From Pseudorhodoplanes sp. (GTDB lineage Bacteria; Pseudomonadota; Alphaproteobacteria; Rhizobiales; Xanthobacteraceae), in NCBI GenBank assembly GCA_022843165.1, contig JALHOD010000015.1:34377-98376 (forward strand): DNA of 64,000 nt, written 5' to 3'. The position numbers and the translations under genes were made by a program. Of this stretch, positions 9,236 to 19,106 are shown in pieces. The notes under the pieces were generated by a model. The model saw only the letters and a list, made by a program, of their open reading frames with translations. It was not told where the DNA came from and searched no databases. How positions within the stretch are numbered: the first letter of the stretch is position 1; every line of letters starts with the position of its first letter.

Positions 9236-10876
9236 ATGCATGAACGTTCGTTTATCTCGCTGGCCGTTCCTCTGGCGTGTCTGGTTTTCGCCGGCGCGGC
9301 CATAGCCGCTTTCTGGGCTTGGATCGGGGCGGCCGTCCCGATGCCGGCGGCGCCGCTGGCATCCGGGGAGAAGCTCTATTGCGTGTCCTATGCGCCGTTC
9401 CGGGGCGACCAGAACCCGCTCTCGGCCGGCACCCGCATCGAGGCCTGGCAGATCGACGAGGATTTTGCGCAGCTCAAAACCTTCACCGACTGCATCCGCA
9501 GCTATGCGATCGAACACGGTCTCGACCAGATCCCGGAGATCGCGCGCAAGCACGGCCTGAAAGTCATTCACGGTCTGTGGCTGTCCAGCCATCCGGCCAA
9601 GAACGAGGCCGAGATCGCGACAACGATCGCGCTGGCCATACGGTTCCCGGACGTGATCCAGTCCGTGGTCGTCGGCAATGAAGTTTTGTTACGCGGCGAA
9701 ATGTCCGGGTCCGACCTTGCGGGCATCATCCGCCGCGTGAAGTCCCAGGTCAGCATGCCGGTGACCTATGCCGATGTCTGGGAATTCTGGCTGCGGCACC
9801 GCGACGTCTACGAAGCGGTCGACTTCGTCACCATCCACATCCTGCCCTACTGGGAAGATTTTCCGATCCCCGCGCGCAACGCCGCCGCCCATGTCGAGTC
9901 CATACGCAAGCAGATGGTGGCGGCGTTCCCGAACAAGGAGATCCTGATCGGAGAAACCGGATGGCCGAGCGCCGGCCGCATGCGCGAGGGCGCGCTACCT
10001 TCGCTCGCCAACCAGGCGCTCGTGATCCAGGAGGTGCTGGCGCTCGCCAAGCGCGACAAGTTCCGCGTCAACGTGATCGAGGCGTTCGACCAGCCATGGA
10101 AGCGCCGGCTGGAAGGTACGGTCGGCGGCTATTGGGGATTGTTCGACGCCTACTCGCGCGCGCAGAAATTTGTTTGGGGCGAGCCGGTGTCCAACCATCC
10201 GCAATGGCTGCGGCAGGCGATGGGCGGACTTTTTCTCGCGATCTGCGTCTTCGCCGTTGCCGGCGCGGCGCGTCTGCGGCTGACGGGGTCGCTCTCCGCG
10301 CCGATCCCTCTGTGGTTCGCCGTCGCCATCAATGCCGCGGCGGCCGGTTCGTTTGCCGGCCTGGCGATCGAAAAGGTGCCGTCCGAAAGTCTCGGCGCCG
10401 GCGGATGGATCCGCTCGCTCGTGCTGGTGGCGCTGGCGATCGCCGTTCCGCTCGTGGCGTCGGCCGCGAGCATGCGCGCAACGCCGCTGCCGTCCTTTGC
10501 GGCGATGCTCGCAACATTGCGCGTGCGCGCAGCGTGCCGTCTGACGCCGGCGCTGGGATGGCTGTCCATCGCGCTGACGCTGGTCGCAATCCAGGTCGCG
10601 CTCGGCCTGGTGTTCGATCCCCGCTACAAGGATTTCCCCTACGCGCCGCTGACAGCGGCCATCGTGCCGTTGCTGATCCTGTCGATGGCCGTGCGGTCGC
10701 CCGGACCGGCGCGCGGCGCCGCCGAACTCGCCGCGGCGGCCACGCTGGCCTTGTCGGCGGTCTATATTGCCTTCAACGAAACCGTCGCCAACTGGCAGGC
10801 GGCCTGGTTCTGCGCGCTGATTCTCGCGCTGGCCGTCATTCTGTTCCGCTCGAAGGGGCCGGCCGCGCCAGGCTGA
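9236..10876 (+). CDS. ndvC: NdvC-like GH17 glucanase/transglycosylase membrane protein
   Basis: 546 residues (about 60 kDa). One N-terminal membrane segment leads to a GH17-like domain (residues ~45-320) with VSYAPFRG, the acid/base region VVVGNEVLLRGE (~145) and the nucleophile region IGETGWPSAG (~240), then about seven membrane segments fill the C-terminal 220 residues; there is no glycosyltransferase domain. This fits Bradyrhizobium NdvC, needed for beta-1,6 linkages in the cyclic glucan. The ATG at 9236 is preferred over an upstream alternative at 9104 because it puts the membrane segment near the N-terminus. Its 3' end overlaps the convergent membrane-protein gene by 41 bp. Confidence 0.85.
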   Translation: MHERSFISLAVPLACLVFAGAAIAAFWAWIGAAVPMPAAPLASGEKLYCVSYAPFRGDQNPLSAGTRIEAWQIDEDFAQLKTFTDCIRSYAIEHGLDQIPEIARKHGLKVIHGLWLSSHPAKNEAEIATTIALAIRFPDVIQSVVVGNEVLLRGEMSGSDLAGIIRRVKSQVSMPVTYADVWEFWLRHRDVYEAVDFVTIHILPYWEDFPIPARNAAAHVESIRKQMVAAFPNKEILIGETGWPSAGRMREGALPSLANQALVIQEVLALAKRDKFRVNVIEAFDQPWKRRLEGTVGGYWGLFDAYSRAQKFVWGEPVSNHPQWLRQAMGGLFLAICVFAVAGAARLRLTGSLSAPIPLWFAVAINAAAAGSFAGLAIEKVPSESLGAGGWIRSLVLVALAIAVPLVASAASMRATPLPSFAAMLATLRVRAACRLTPALGWLSIALTLVAIQVALGLVFDPRYKDFPYAPLTAAIVPLLILSMAVRSPGPARGAAELAAAATLALSAVYIAFNETVANWQAAWFCALILALAVILFRSKGPAAPG

Positions 10877-11231
10877 GGATCAGCAGTCCCGCCGCGAGCG
10901 CCGACAGCCCGACATTGTAAAGAACGATGCCGAAGCCGGCCGCGACCAAGCCGAGTCCGAACAGGGCGAGCGACGGCCGCAGCAGATTGAGCAAAGCCGC
11001 CGCCATCGCGACATAGCCGAAGACCGAATGGCCGAACAGCGCGATGACGACCTTGCGCGTCAGGCACAGCCATGTCTGCGATCCGGCCTGACAGGCGAGG
11101 CCGACGCTGGACAATTCGACCGCCAGATAGCGCAGATACAAGGCGTAGCCGACCGACAGCAAGCCGGCGGCGATCAGCCAGTTGGTCTGTCGCGCGGTGG
11201 GCATGAACAGGCGGCGAGGTTTCTCGTGCAT
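10836..11231 (-). CDS. Small four-helix membrane protein, unknown function
   Basis: 131 residues with about four predicted membrane helices (LIAAGLLSVGYALYLRYLAV, VIALFGHSVFGYVAMAAALL, LALFGLGLVAAGFGIVLYN, LSALAAGLLILSLA). Two cysteines face each other across the first loop (GLACQAG and WLCLTR), which is reminiscent of small quinone-linked thiol proteins of the VKOR type, but no CxxC is present. The start is the ATG at 11231 (MHEKPRRL); an internal ATG at 11204 is also possible. The stop lies inside the end of ndvC. Confidence 0.6.
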   Translation of the reverse strand: MHEKPRRLFMPTARQTNWLIAAGLLSVGYALYLRYLAVELSSVGLACQAGSQTWLCLTRKVVIALFGHSVFGYVAMAAALLNLLRPSLALFGLGLVAAGFGIVLYNVGLSALAAGLLILSLARPAPSSGTE

Positions 11232-11289
11232 GCCGGGACTATGGCGTCGCACGCCCTGTTCGGCAACTCGCCCTGCAATCGAGAGTGCT

Positions 11290-12174
11290 CTAACGCAACG
11301 CCAGACGCTGTCCGTCAAAGATGGCGGGCTGACACGATATGCCGACATTGGCCAGGGTGCCGCACAGCCTGGCGGCGGCGGCCGCATTTCCGAGCGGGCC
11401 GACAATCAGGCGCAACTCGACGGAACCGGGCCGGGTGCCGTCGCGGACCGTGATGACCGGATAGAGACCGTCGAACAGATTGTCGTGGCTGCGCCTGGCG
11501 GCGGCCCAGGCGTTGCGCAGCGCCGTGACATTCGCGCCGCCGCCGATATCGACGCCGAACTCGGTCCGGGTGGCGGTGTTGCCGTCGTCGAGGGAATTGG
11601 ACGTCAGGCCGATCCGCGCCAGCGCTTCTGGCGACGGCGCGGGGATGGTTAGCGGCGAGGAGATCGTCGCGACCATTGACGGTCCCGTCAGGGGCTGTCT
11701 TATGAAGAGAGCGGCATTTTCCCCCCGCGTTGCCGGCTCGGTCTTGGCCATCGGGTCGGGTCGGGAGGCCGGCTCCGGCGGCAGGGCGCGGGCCGGGCTG
11801 CGTGCGATCGAACCGGTTACGTCTTCCAAACTGCGTTCCAGCACGGTGACCCGCGCCAGCAAGCGGTCGCGGTCGGTCGAGAGCGAGCGCACGGTCGCAC
11901 CAAGCTGCCGCGTTTCGAATTCGAGTTCGGCGGTTCGCGCCGTGACCGGTGACGGATCGGCCTGAAGCCGGATGGCCTGCTGGACGGGGGCGGGCTGCCC
12001 CAGCGCGGCCGCCATGCGGCGGGCGCCCAGATCCGACCGGGTGGCGAAGACCGCCAGCAGCAGCGCGGTCACGGCCACGGCTCCCCATGCGCCGAGCCGG
12101 ACGAGCCCGCGCAGGTCAAGATTTTCATCGTGTGTGGCGGACACGGCGCCTAGGGTGGTCCGGTCGGTATTCAT
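11290..12174 (-). CDS. Membrane-anchored SPOR-like protein
   Basis: 294 residues: a cytosolic N-terminus, one membrane segment (LGAWGAVAVTALLLAVFATRS), a coiled-coil stretch (TAELEFETRQLGATVRSL...RDRLLARVTVLERSLEDV), a Pro/Ala-rich linker and a C-terminal domain that resembles SPOR peptidoglycan-binding repeats (NAWAAARRSHDNLFDGLYPV, VELRLIVGPLGNAAAAARLC). The layout suggests a periplasmic cell-wall-binding protein, possibly in division or envelope stress. It is divergent from glmU, which makes the cell-wall sugar precursor. Confidence 0.65.
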   Translation of the reverse strand: MNTDRTTLGAVSATHDENLDLRGLVRLGAWGAVAVTALLLAVFATRSDLGARRMAAALGQPAPVQQAIRLQADPSPVTARTAELEFETRQLGATVRSLSTDRDRLLARVTVLERSLEDVTGSIARSPARALPPEPASRPDPMAKTEPATRGENAALFIRQPLTGPSMVATISSPLTIPAPSPEALARIGLTSNSLDDGNTATRTEFGVDIGGGANVTALRNAWAAARRSHDNLFDGLYPVITVRDGTRPGSVELRLIVGPLGNAAAAARLCGTLANVGISCQPAIFDGQRLALR

Positions 12175-12322
12175 TGCATCCCGGCGAATCGCTAAGCGGA
12201 AATGGTAGCAGGAAGCCGGTCATATCTCTGCCTTATGGGGAATTTGACCGCCTTTTCCCGTCCCGGCTTTTCCACACCCGCCCGCTCGGATAAGAGGGCG
12301 CCATGACCCGGCAGAAAATCCA

Positions 12323-13690
12323 ATGACCTCACGGACATGTCTTGCCATCGTGCTCGCCGCCGGCGAGGGCACGCGCATGCGCTCGGCGCTGCCCAAGGTG
12401 CTGCACGAGGTGGGTGGACGCTCGCTGCTGGCGAATGTCCTGGGAGCGGTGCGCAAGGCGGGTGCGACCGCCACCGCCGTGGTGGTCGGCCCCGGCCACG
12501 AGGCCGTTGCCGCCGAGGCGCGGCGGATCATTCCCGATGCGGTGATCGCGGTGCAGTCGGAGCGGCGCGGCACCGCGCATGCGGTGCTGGCGGCGCGGGA
12601 CGTGCTGGCCAAGGGCGCCGACGACATTCTGGTAATCTTCGGCGATACGCCGCTGGTCACGGCCGACAATCTGGCGCGGTTGCGCGCGCCGCTTGCCGGC
12701 GGCGCGGCGGTGGCGGTGACAGGCTTTCGTCCGGCCGATCCGACCGGCTATGGCCGGCTGGTGATGGCGGACGGCAAGCTGGTTGCGATCCGCGAACACA
12801 AGGATTCGAGCGAGGCCGAGCGGATGATCGCGTTGTGCAATGGCGGGCTGATGGCGCTGTCGGGCCGGCACGCGCTCGCCATTCTGGATCGCATCAAGGA
12901 CGACAACCGTCAGAAAGAATTCTATCTCACCGATGCCGTTGCACTGGCTGTGGAGATGGGGCTGCCCGCGGTGGCGGTCGAGGTCGAGGAGGACGATGTG
13001 AGAGGCATCAACAACAAGGCGCAACTCGCGGAGGCGGAAGCCGTGTTGCAGCAGCGCCTGCGCCGCGAGGCGCTCGAGGCCGGCGTCACCATGATCGCAC
13101 CGGAGACGGTCTTTCTCTCCGCCGACACCAAATTTGGACGCGACGTGACGGTGGAGCCTTATGTCGTGTTCGGCGCCGGCGTGACCGTCGATGACAACGC
13201 GGTGATTCGTGCGTTCTCGCATCTCGCCGGTGCGCATGTCGGCGAGGGCGCCTCGATCGGTCCCTATGCGCGGCTGCGGCCGGGCACCAAAATCGGCAAG
13301 GGCGCGCGGGTCGGAAATTTCGTCGAACTGAAGGAAGCGGTGATGGAGGACGGCGCCAAGGCCAATCATCTCTCCTATATCGGCGACGGCCGTGTTGGCG
13401 AGAATGCCAATATCGGCGCCGGCACCATCTTCTGCAATTACGATGGTGCGCAGAAGCATCGCACGGAGATCGGCAAGGGCGCCTTTGTCGGCTCCAATTC
13501 GGCCTTGGTGGCCCCTGTTTCGATCGGTGACGGCGCCTATATCGGGTCGGGCTCGGTGATCACCGAGAATGTGCCCGCCAACGCGCTGGCCCTGGGACGG
13601 GTCCGGCAGACCATTAAGGAAGGTTGGGCGGACCGCTTGCGCAAGCTGAAGGCGGCGGGCAAGAAGAAGGCGCCGTCCGGCCCGTCTTGA
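12323..13690 (+). CDS. glmU: Bifunctional GlmU: N-acetylglucosamine-1-P uridyltransferase / glucosamine-1-P acetyltransferase
   Basis: 455 residues, the usual length. The N-terminal half is a nucleotidyltransferase with [20 protein letters not shown], and the C-terminal half is a left-handed beta-helix of hexapeptide repeats with [22 protein letters not shown] and [12 protein letters not shown], which form the acetyl-CoA site. It makes UDP-GlcNAc for peptidoglycan and lipid A in the cytoplasm. glmS follows 118 bp downstream, so the two amino-sugar genes are adjacent, as in many alphaproteobacteria. Confidence 0.97.
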   Translation: MTSRTCLAIVLAAGEGTRMRSALPKVLHEVGGRSLLANVLGAVRKAGATATAVVVGPGHEAVAAEARRIIPDAVIAVQSERRGTAHAVLAARDVLAKGADDILVIFGDTPLVTADNLARLRAPLAGGAAVAVTGFRPADPTGYGRLVMADGKLVAIREHKDSSEAERMIALCNGGLMALSGRHALAILDRIKDDNRQKEFYLTDAVALAVEMGLPAVAVEVEEDDVRGINNKAQLAEAEAVLQQRLRREALEAGVTMIAPETVFLSADTKFGRDVTVEPYVVFGAGVTVDDNAVIRAFSHLAGAHVGEGASIGPYARLRPGTKIGKGARVGNFVELKEAVMEDGAKANHLSYIGDGRVGENANIGAGTIFCNYDGAQKHRTEIGKGAFVGSNSALVAPVSIGDGAYIGSGSVITENVPANALALGRVRQTIKEGWADRLRKLKAAGKKKAPSGPS

Positions 13691-13808
13691 CCAATCCGGC
13701 GGCGGCGGGCTTGCTGTCACAAGCCGAAATGCATTTTGATTTCCGCAACCCGATCACAACCGCTTTAAAGGCGATCCGGGGTACGAGCGAGGGTTGGGCA
13801 CTTCATCG

Positions 13809-15635
13809 ATGTGCGGCATTGTGGGAATTCTGGGCCGTGAGGCCGTGGCCGACCAATTGGTCGATGCGCTGAAGCGGCTGGAATATCGCGGCTACGATTC
13901 CGCGGGCGTCGCGACCGTCGAGAACGGCCATCTCGCGCGCCGCCGCGCCGAAGGCAAACTCAAAAATCTGGAAACTCGGCTCGGCAAGGAGCCGCTGAGC
14001 GGCATGGCCGGGATCGGACATACGCGTTGGGCGACGCATGGCCGTCCGACCGAGAACAATGCGCATCCGCACGCCACCGAGCGTCTGGCGGTGGTGCATA
14101 ACGGAATCATCGAGAATTTCCGCGAGTTGCGCGAGGAACTGGAAAAGCAGGGCGCCAAGTTCGGTTCGGAAACCGACACCGAAGTGGTCGCGCATCTCGT
14201 CACCGAGGAAATGAAGAAGGGCCGCTCGCCGGTGGAGGCGGTCAAGGCGACATTGCCGCGCCTGCGCGGCGCCTTCGCGCTCGCTTTCATTTTTGCCGGC
14301 GAGAACGATCTCATGATCGGCGCGCGCAAGGGCTCGCCGCTCGCCATCGGCCATGGCCATGGTGAAATGTATCTCGGCTCCGACGCGATCGCGCTGGCGC
14401 CCTTCACCGACACCATCAGCTATCTGGAAGACGGCGACTGGGCCGTCATGCGTCGCGGCGGCGTCGAGATCTTCGATGCCGAAGGCCGCGCGGTGAAGCG
14501 TCAGGTGATCAAGACATCGGGTTCGGCATTCCTCGTCGACAAGGGCAATCACCGCCATTTCATGGCGAAGGAAATCCACGAGCAGCCGGAGGTCGTCGCG
14601 CACACATTGTCGCATTATCTCGACATGGCCGAAGAGCGCGTCGTGCTGCCGGGCAAGCTGCCGTTCGATTTCAAGAGCCTCGAACGCATTTCGATTTCCG
14701 CCTGCGGCACCGCCTATTACGCGGGACTGGTCGCGAAATACTGGTTCGAGCGCTATGCGCGCATTCCGGTCGAAATCGATATCGCCTCCGAATTCCGCTA
14801 CCGCGAAGCGCCCTTGCGCAGGGGCGACCTTGCGATCTTTGTGTCGCAATCGGGCGAGACTGCCGACACCCTGGCCTCCTTGCGTTACGCGAAGGAGCAG
14901 GGCCAGCATGTGTTGTCGGTCGTCAACGTGCAGTCGTCCTCGATCGCGCGCGACAGCGACGTGATCATGCCGACGCTGGCCGGCCCCGAGATCGGTGTCG
15001 CGTCCACCAAGGCCTTTACCTGCCAGCTCTCCGTGCTGGCCTGTCTTGCGATCGCCGCCGGCCGCGCGCGCGGCGCATTGTCGGCGGACGACGAGCGCAA
15101 GCTGGTGCGTGCGCTGATTGAGATCCCGCGTCACATGAACGCGGCGCTGCTGCTGGAAGGCGAGATCGAAAGCCTGTCGCGCGATCTCGGCAAGAGCAGC
15201 GACGTGCTCTATCTCGGCCGCGGCACCAGCTATCCGCTGGCGATGGAAGGTGCGCTCAAGCTCAAGGAAATTTCCTACATCCACGCCGAGGGCTATGCCG
15301 CCGGGGAACTCAAGCACGGGCCGATTGCGCTGATCGATGAAGAAATGCCGGTCATCGTGATCGCCCCTCATGACAAGGTGTTCGAGAAGACCGTCTCCAA
15401 CATGCAGGAAGTGGCGGCGCGCGGCGGCCGGATCATACTTCTGACTGATGCCAAGGGCGCGCGCGAGGCGACCATGCCGTCGCTGACCACGATTATCCTG
15501 CCCGACATGCCGTCCTCGATCACCCCGCTGGTCTATGCCATTCCGGTGCAGTTGCTGGCCTATTACACGGCCGTGGCCCTAGGTACGGACATCGACCAGC
15601 CCCGAAATCTCGCGAAATCGGTGACCGTCGAATAG
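13809..15635 (+). CDS. glmS: Glutamine-fructose-6-phosphate aminotransferase (isomerizing)
   Basis: 608 residues. The start is set at 13809 so that Cys follows Met (MCGIVGILG), because the N-terminal Cys is the glutaminase nucleophile; an in-frame ATG at 13794 would block it. The class-II glutaminase domain shows RLEYRGYDSAGVAT and TRWATHG; two SIS sugar-isomerase domains follow (ISACGTAYYAG near 297, VSQSGETADT, YLGRGTSYPLA), ending in the family tail AKSVTVE. It makes glucosamine-6-phosphate, the first step toward the GlmU substrate. The gap upstream is only 118 bp and has no ribozyme-like structure that I can see. Confidence 0.97.
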   Translation: MCGIVGILGREAVADQLVDALKRLEYRGYDSAGVATVENGHLARRRAEGKLKNLETRLGKEPLSGMAGIGHTRWATHGRPTENNAHPHATERLAVVHNGIIENFRELREELEKQGAKFGSETDTEVVAHLVTEEMKKGRSPVEAVKATLPRLRGAFALAFIFAGENDLMIGARKGSPLAIGHGHGEMYLGSDAIALAPFTDTISYLEDGDWAVMRRGGVEIFDAEGRAVKRQVIKTSGSAFLVDKGNHRHFMAKEIHEQPEVVAHTLSHYLDMAEERVVLPGKLPFDFKSLERISISACGTAYYAGLVAKYWFERYARIPVEIDIASEFRYREAPLRRGDLAIFVSQSGETADTLASLRYAKEQGQHVLSVVNVQSSSIARDSDVIMPTLAGPEIGVASTKAFTCQLSVLACLAIAAGRARGALSADDERKLVRALIEIPRHMNAALLLEGEIESLSRDLGKSSDVLYLGRGTSYPLAMEGALKLKEISYIHAEGYAAGELKHGPIALIDEEMPVIVIAPHDKVFEKTVSNMQEVAARGGRIILLTDAKGAREATMPSLTTIILPDMPSSITPLVYAIPVQLLAYYTAVALGTDIDQPRNLAKSVTVE

Positions 15636-15729
15636 ACGGTCCCTGCGTCATAGTTTGGTCGCAAGTCTCAGCCGATACGCTATATATTGCCCTCGGCCGG
15701 TTGGCCCCGCACGAGACCCAAAACGCCCC

Positions 15730-16503
15730 ATGAGCGACCCACAGCCCGACGAGACGCCTCCTGACATCATCGAGACCGATCTGCATCCCCCGAGTTTTGG
15801 CGGGCGAATTCGAAACTATTTCCTGACCGGTCTCGTCGTCGCCGGACCAGTGGCGGTGACGTTTTGGCTGATCTGGGCATTCGTCACCTGGGTCGACGAC
15901 TGGGTGCGGCCGCTGATCCCCGATATCTACCGGCCGGAAACCTATCTGCCCTGGAAAATTCCCGGCTCGGGACTGGTGATCGCCTTCTTCGCGCTCACGA
16001 TGCTCGGCTTTCTCACCGCCAATCTGGTTGGGCGAACGCTGCTGCAACTGGGCGACAGTCTGATTGACCGCATGCCGATCGTGCGACCGATCTACAAGAC
16101 GGTGAAACAGGTCTTCACCATGCTGTTCTCGAAATCCGGCACCAGCTTCCGCAAGGTCGGGCTGGTGGAGTTTCCCGCGCCGGGCATGTGGTCGCTGGTG
16201 TTCATCTCGCAGCCGCCGAGCGCCGACATCGCCGCGAAATTGCCGGGCGGTGGCGATCAGGTTTCAGTCTTTCTCCCATGCACGCCCAACCCGACCACGG
16301 GCTTCTTTTTCTATTTGCCGAAGAATCAGATTATCGAGATCGATATTCCGGTGGAGGCCGCCGCGACGCTGCTGATGTCGGCGGGCATGATTCAACCCGG
16401 CGTCAACGGCAACGGGCAGCAGCAGAAACTCGCGGCGATGGCTGCGACCGCGCGGGCCGCGCAGGCGGCGCGCATTCAGCAGGTCAAGGAGCCTGCAAAA
16501 TAG
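15730..16503 (+). CDS. DUF502 family membrane protein
   Basis: 257 residues. Two membrane helices near the N-terminus (NYFLTGLVVAGPVAVTFWLIW and GLVIAFFALTMLGFLTANLV) are followed by a cytosolic or periplasmic domain with the family segments DRMPIVRPIYKTVKQ, FRKVGLVEFP and FLPCTPNPTTGFFFYLP. That string identifies DUF502, whose function is unknown. The ATG at 15730 is preferred over an upstream extension to 15655 that has no family similarity. It sits 94 bp after glmS and 20 bp before the DUF805 gene. Confidence 0.88.
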   Translation: MSDPQPDETPPDIIETDLHPPSFGGRIRNYFLTGLVVAGPVAVTFWLIWAFVTWVDDWVRPLIPDIYRPETYLPWKIPGSGLVIAFFALTMLGFLTANLVGRTLLQLGDSLIDRMPIVRPIYKTVKQVFTMLFSKSGTSFRKVGLVEFPAPGMWSLVFISQPPSADIAAKLPGGGDQVSVFLPCTPNPTTGFFFYLPKNQIIEIDIPVEAAATLLMSAGMIQPGVNGNGQQQKLAAMAATARAAQAARIQQVKEPAK

Positions 16504-16523
16504 TTTTCAGAGAGGGGCAGGCC

Positions 16524-16886
16524 ATGAATTTCCAGGATGCGATCAAATCCGGTTTCAGCAACTATGTGAACTTCGCGAGCCGCGCGAGCCGTTCGGAATT
16601 CTGGTACTGGATTTTGTTCTGTCTCATCGCCGGGATAATAACCGCCGTTCTCGACAGCGTCGTCTTTCCCGACAACGATATTTCACCGCTGAACACTCTC
16701 TTCACCCTGGCAGTGATCATTCCGAACTTCTCGGTTGGTGCGCGCCGTCTTCACGATATCGACCGGACTGGCTGGTGGCAGCTCATCGCCTTCAGCATTA
16801 TTGGCATTATCCTGTTGATCTATTGGTGGGTGCAGCCGAGCCAGGCCGGCGCCAACCGCTTCGGCGGCAATCCTTACGGCCACTAG
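16524..16886 (+). CDS. DUF805 family membrane protein
   Basis: 120 residues with about three membrane helices and the family hallmarks YVNFASRASRSEFWYW at the start, VGARRLHDIDRTGWW in the middle and a Gly/Asn-rich end (GANRFGGNPYG). DUF805 proteins are small inner-membrane proteins of unknown function. A good ribosome site (agagaggggcag) lies before the ATG. The stop codon abuts the stop of the convergent recG gene. Confidence 0.9.
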   Translation: MNFQDAIKSGFSNYVNFASRASRSEFWYWILFCLIAGIITAVLDSVVFPDNDISPLNTLFTLAVIIPNFSVGARRLHDIDRTGWWQLIAFSIIGIILLIYWWVQPSQAGANRFGGNPYGH

Positions 16887-18986
16887 TCAGCCGGCGCGGA
16901 TCAGCCTCACCGCTTCGTCACGCTGGAACAGATAGAGCAGATGCAGCAGGGCGCGGCCGCGTTCTGTCGCCAGCGACGGATCGCGATTCAGGATCAGGTG
17001 GGCGTCGTCGCGCGCGGCGGCGAGCAGCGCACCGTGGGTCTCGATGCGCGCCACGCGAAATCCCGGCAATCCGCTCTGGCGGGTCCCGAGCACGTCGCCT
17101 TCGCCGCGCAGCTTGAGGTCTTCTTCCGCGATGCGGAAGCCATCCTCGCTCTCGCGCATGATGGCAAGCCGCGCCTTGGCGGTTTCGCCGAGCGGCGCCT
17201 TGTACAGCAGCAGGCAGGTCGAATGCCCGCTGCCGCGTCCGATGCGGCCGCGCAGCTGATGCAATTGGGCGAGCCCAAAACGTTCTGCGTGCTCGATCAC
17301 CATGACGGTCGCTTCCGGCACGTCGACGCCGACCTCGATCACCGTGGTGGCCACCAGCAACCGCGTTTCTCCGGCGGCGAAACGCTGCATGGCGGCGTCC
17401 TTGTCAGGGCCGCGCATGCGGCCATGGACGAGATCCACAAGACCGCCGAAGCGTTGCCTCAGGTCCGCGAAGCGGTCTTCGGCGGCGGCCAGATCGCTTT
17501 TCTCCGATTCCTCGATCAGCGGGCAGACCCAGTAGACACGCTTCCCCTCGTCGAGCGCGCGGCCGACGGCTTCGACGACTTCCTGCAGGCGGTCGAGCGG
17601 GATGGTGCGGGTGTCGATCGGCTGGCGGCCGGCGGGTTTTTCGCGCAGTTCCGAGACGTCCATGTCGCCGAAATAGGTCAGCACCAGAGTGCGCGGGATC
17701 GGCGTCGCCGTCATCACCAGCACGTCGACCGCGTTGTTCTTGCGCGCCAGCGCCAGCCGCTGATGCACGCCAAAGCGATGCTGCTCGTCGACGATCGCCA
17801 ACGCAAGATCGCGGAAGCCGACATCGTCCTCGAACAGCGCATGGGTGCCGATCAGCAGGTCGATATCGCCGTTCTGCAGGCGGTCGAGAATCTCGTCGCG
17901 GCTACGGCCCTTTTCGCGGCCAGTCAGGATCGCGACGCGCAGGCCGGAGGATTCGGCCAGCGCCGAGATGGTCTTGAAATGCTGGCGGACCAGAATTTCA
18001 GTCGGCGCCATCAGCGCGGCCTGCCGTCCGGCCTCAATCACCGCCGCAGCGACAAGCAAGGCCACCACGGTCTTGCCGGAGCCGACATCGCCCTGCAGCA
18101 TGCGCAGCATGCGCTCAGGCTTGCCGAGATCTTCGACGATGGTCTCGATGGCGCGGTGCTGCGATAGCGTCAGCGAATAGGGCAGAGCCGCGACGATTTT
18201 TTTGCGAATATGTCCGTCGCCGGCGCTCGGGCGGCCGGCCTGTTTCTTCTGATGCGCGCGTAAAAGAGCAAGCGCGAGTTGTCCGGCGAGCAATTCGTCA
18301 TAGGCGAGCCGCGTCCAGGCCGCGCCTTCCGGCAGCACATCCCTCAAGTCCGCGGGACGATGCAACGCATGCAATGCAGCGGACAGAGACGGGAAATTGT
18401 TGCGCGCCAGCCAGGCGGCGTCCTGCCATTCCGGCAGCGCTGGAATTTTGGCGAGCGCGCTGTCCATCGCCTTTCGCAATTGCTGCGGACCCAGCCCTTC
18501 GGTGAGCGGATAGACCGGCTCGATCATCGGCAGCGCCGCGAGCCCCTTCTCGTCCACCACGCGATCGGGATGCACCATCTGCAGCATGCCGTCGTAGAAA
18601 GCGGCGGTGCCGGAGACGTAGCGGGTCTCGCCGACCGGCAGCAGCTTTTCGAGATAGTCCGAGCGGGCGTGGAAATAAGTGAGGATGATGTCGCCGGTGT
18701 CATCGCTGGCATAGATCAGATGCGGGGCGCGGGCGCGGCCGGGCGGCGCCGGGCGATGCTTGTCGACGGTGACCGCGACGGTGACGACCTTGCCCGGCTC
18801 GACATCGCGCAGCCGGGGGCGATCGCGGCGGTCGATGACGCCACCCGGCATGTGGAACAGCAGATCGATCACGCGGGGCTCGTCCTCGCGCCCGAGCAGC
18901 TTGCGATAGAGCTTCTCCACCTTCGGCCCGATGCCGGGCAGGGCGGTGATCGCGGCGAACAGGGGATCGAGCAGTGACGGGCGCAT
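16887..18986 (-). CDS. recG: ATP-dependent DNA helicase RecG
   Basis: 699 residues. The N-terminal wedge/OB domain is followed by a superfamily-2 helicase core with Walker A GDVGSGKTVVALL (~300), DEQHRFGV (~399), TATPIPRTL and the motif VI region GRIGRGS. RecG remodels stalled replication forks and Holliday junctions in the cytoplasm. The start is placed at 18986 (MRPSLLDPLFAAITALPGIG), which matches the family; an upstream ATG at 19046 adds 20 residues without similarity. Divergent from sdhE. Confidence 0.95.
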   Translation of the reverse strand: MRPSLLDPLFAAITALPGIGPKVEKLYRKLLGREDEPRVIDLLFHMPGGVIDRRDRPRLRDVEPGKVVTVAVTVDKHRPAPPGRARAPHLIYASDDTGDIILTYFHARSDYLEKLLPVGETRYVSGTAAFYDGMLQMVHPDRVVDEKGLAALPMIEPVYPLTEGLGPQQLRKAMDSALAKIPALPEWQDAAWLARNNFPSLSAALHALHRPADLRDVLPEGAAWTRLAYDELLAGQLALALLRAHQKKQAGRPSAGDGHIRKKIVAALPYSLTLSQHRAIETIVEDLGKPERMLRMLQGDVGSGKTVVALLVAAAVIEAGRQAALMAPTEILVRQHFKTISALAESSGLRVAILTGREKGRSRDEILDRLQNGDIDLLIGTHALFEDDVGFRDLALAIVDEQHRFGVHQRLALARKNNAVDVLVMTATPIPRTLVLTYFGDMDVSELREKPAGRQPIDTRTIPLDRLQEVVEAVGRALDEGKRVYWVCPLIEESEKSDLAAAEDRFADLRQRFGGLVDLVHGRMRGPDKDAAMQRFAAGETRLLVATTVIEVGVDVPEATVMVIEHAERFGLAQLHQLRGRIGRGSGHSTCLLLYKAPLGETAKARLAIMRESEDGFRIAEEDLKLRGEGDVLGTRQSGLPGFRVARIETHGALLAAARDDAHLILNRDPSLATERGRALLHLLYLFQRDEAVRLIRAG

Positions 18987-19106
18987 GAGACGAACTTCGG
19001 GAATGGGCTCTATGCCATCAAGACAGGCTGACAGGCGCGGACTCACAGCCTATATAACCCGCGCCCGGCCCGTCCGGGCATTCGGCGTTGCAGGGAAACA
19101 GACAGA

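Noticed and set aside
13691..13808. glmS ribozyme or riboswitch before glmS
   Set aside because: The gap is only 118 bp, shows no ribozyme-like fold, and this ribozyme is a Gram-positive feature.
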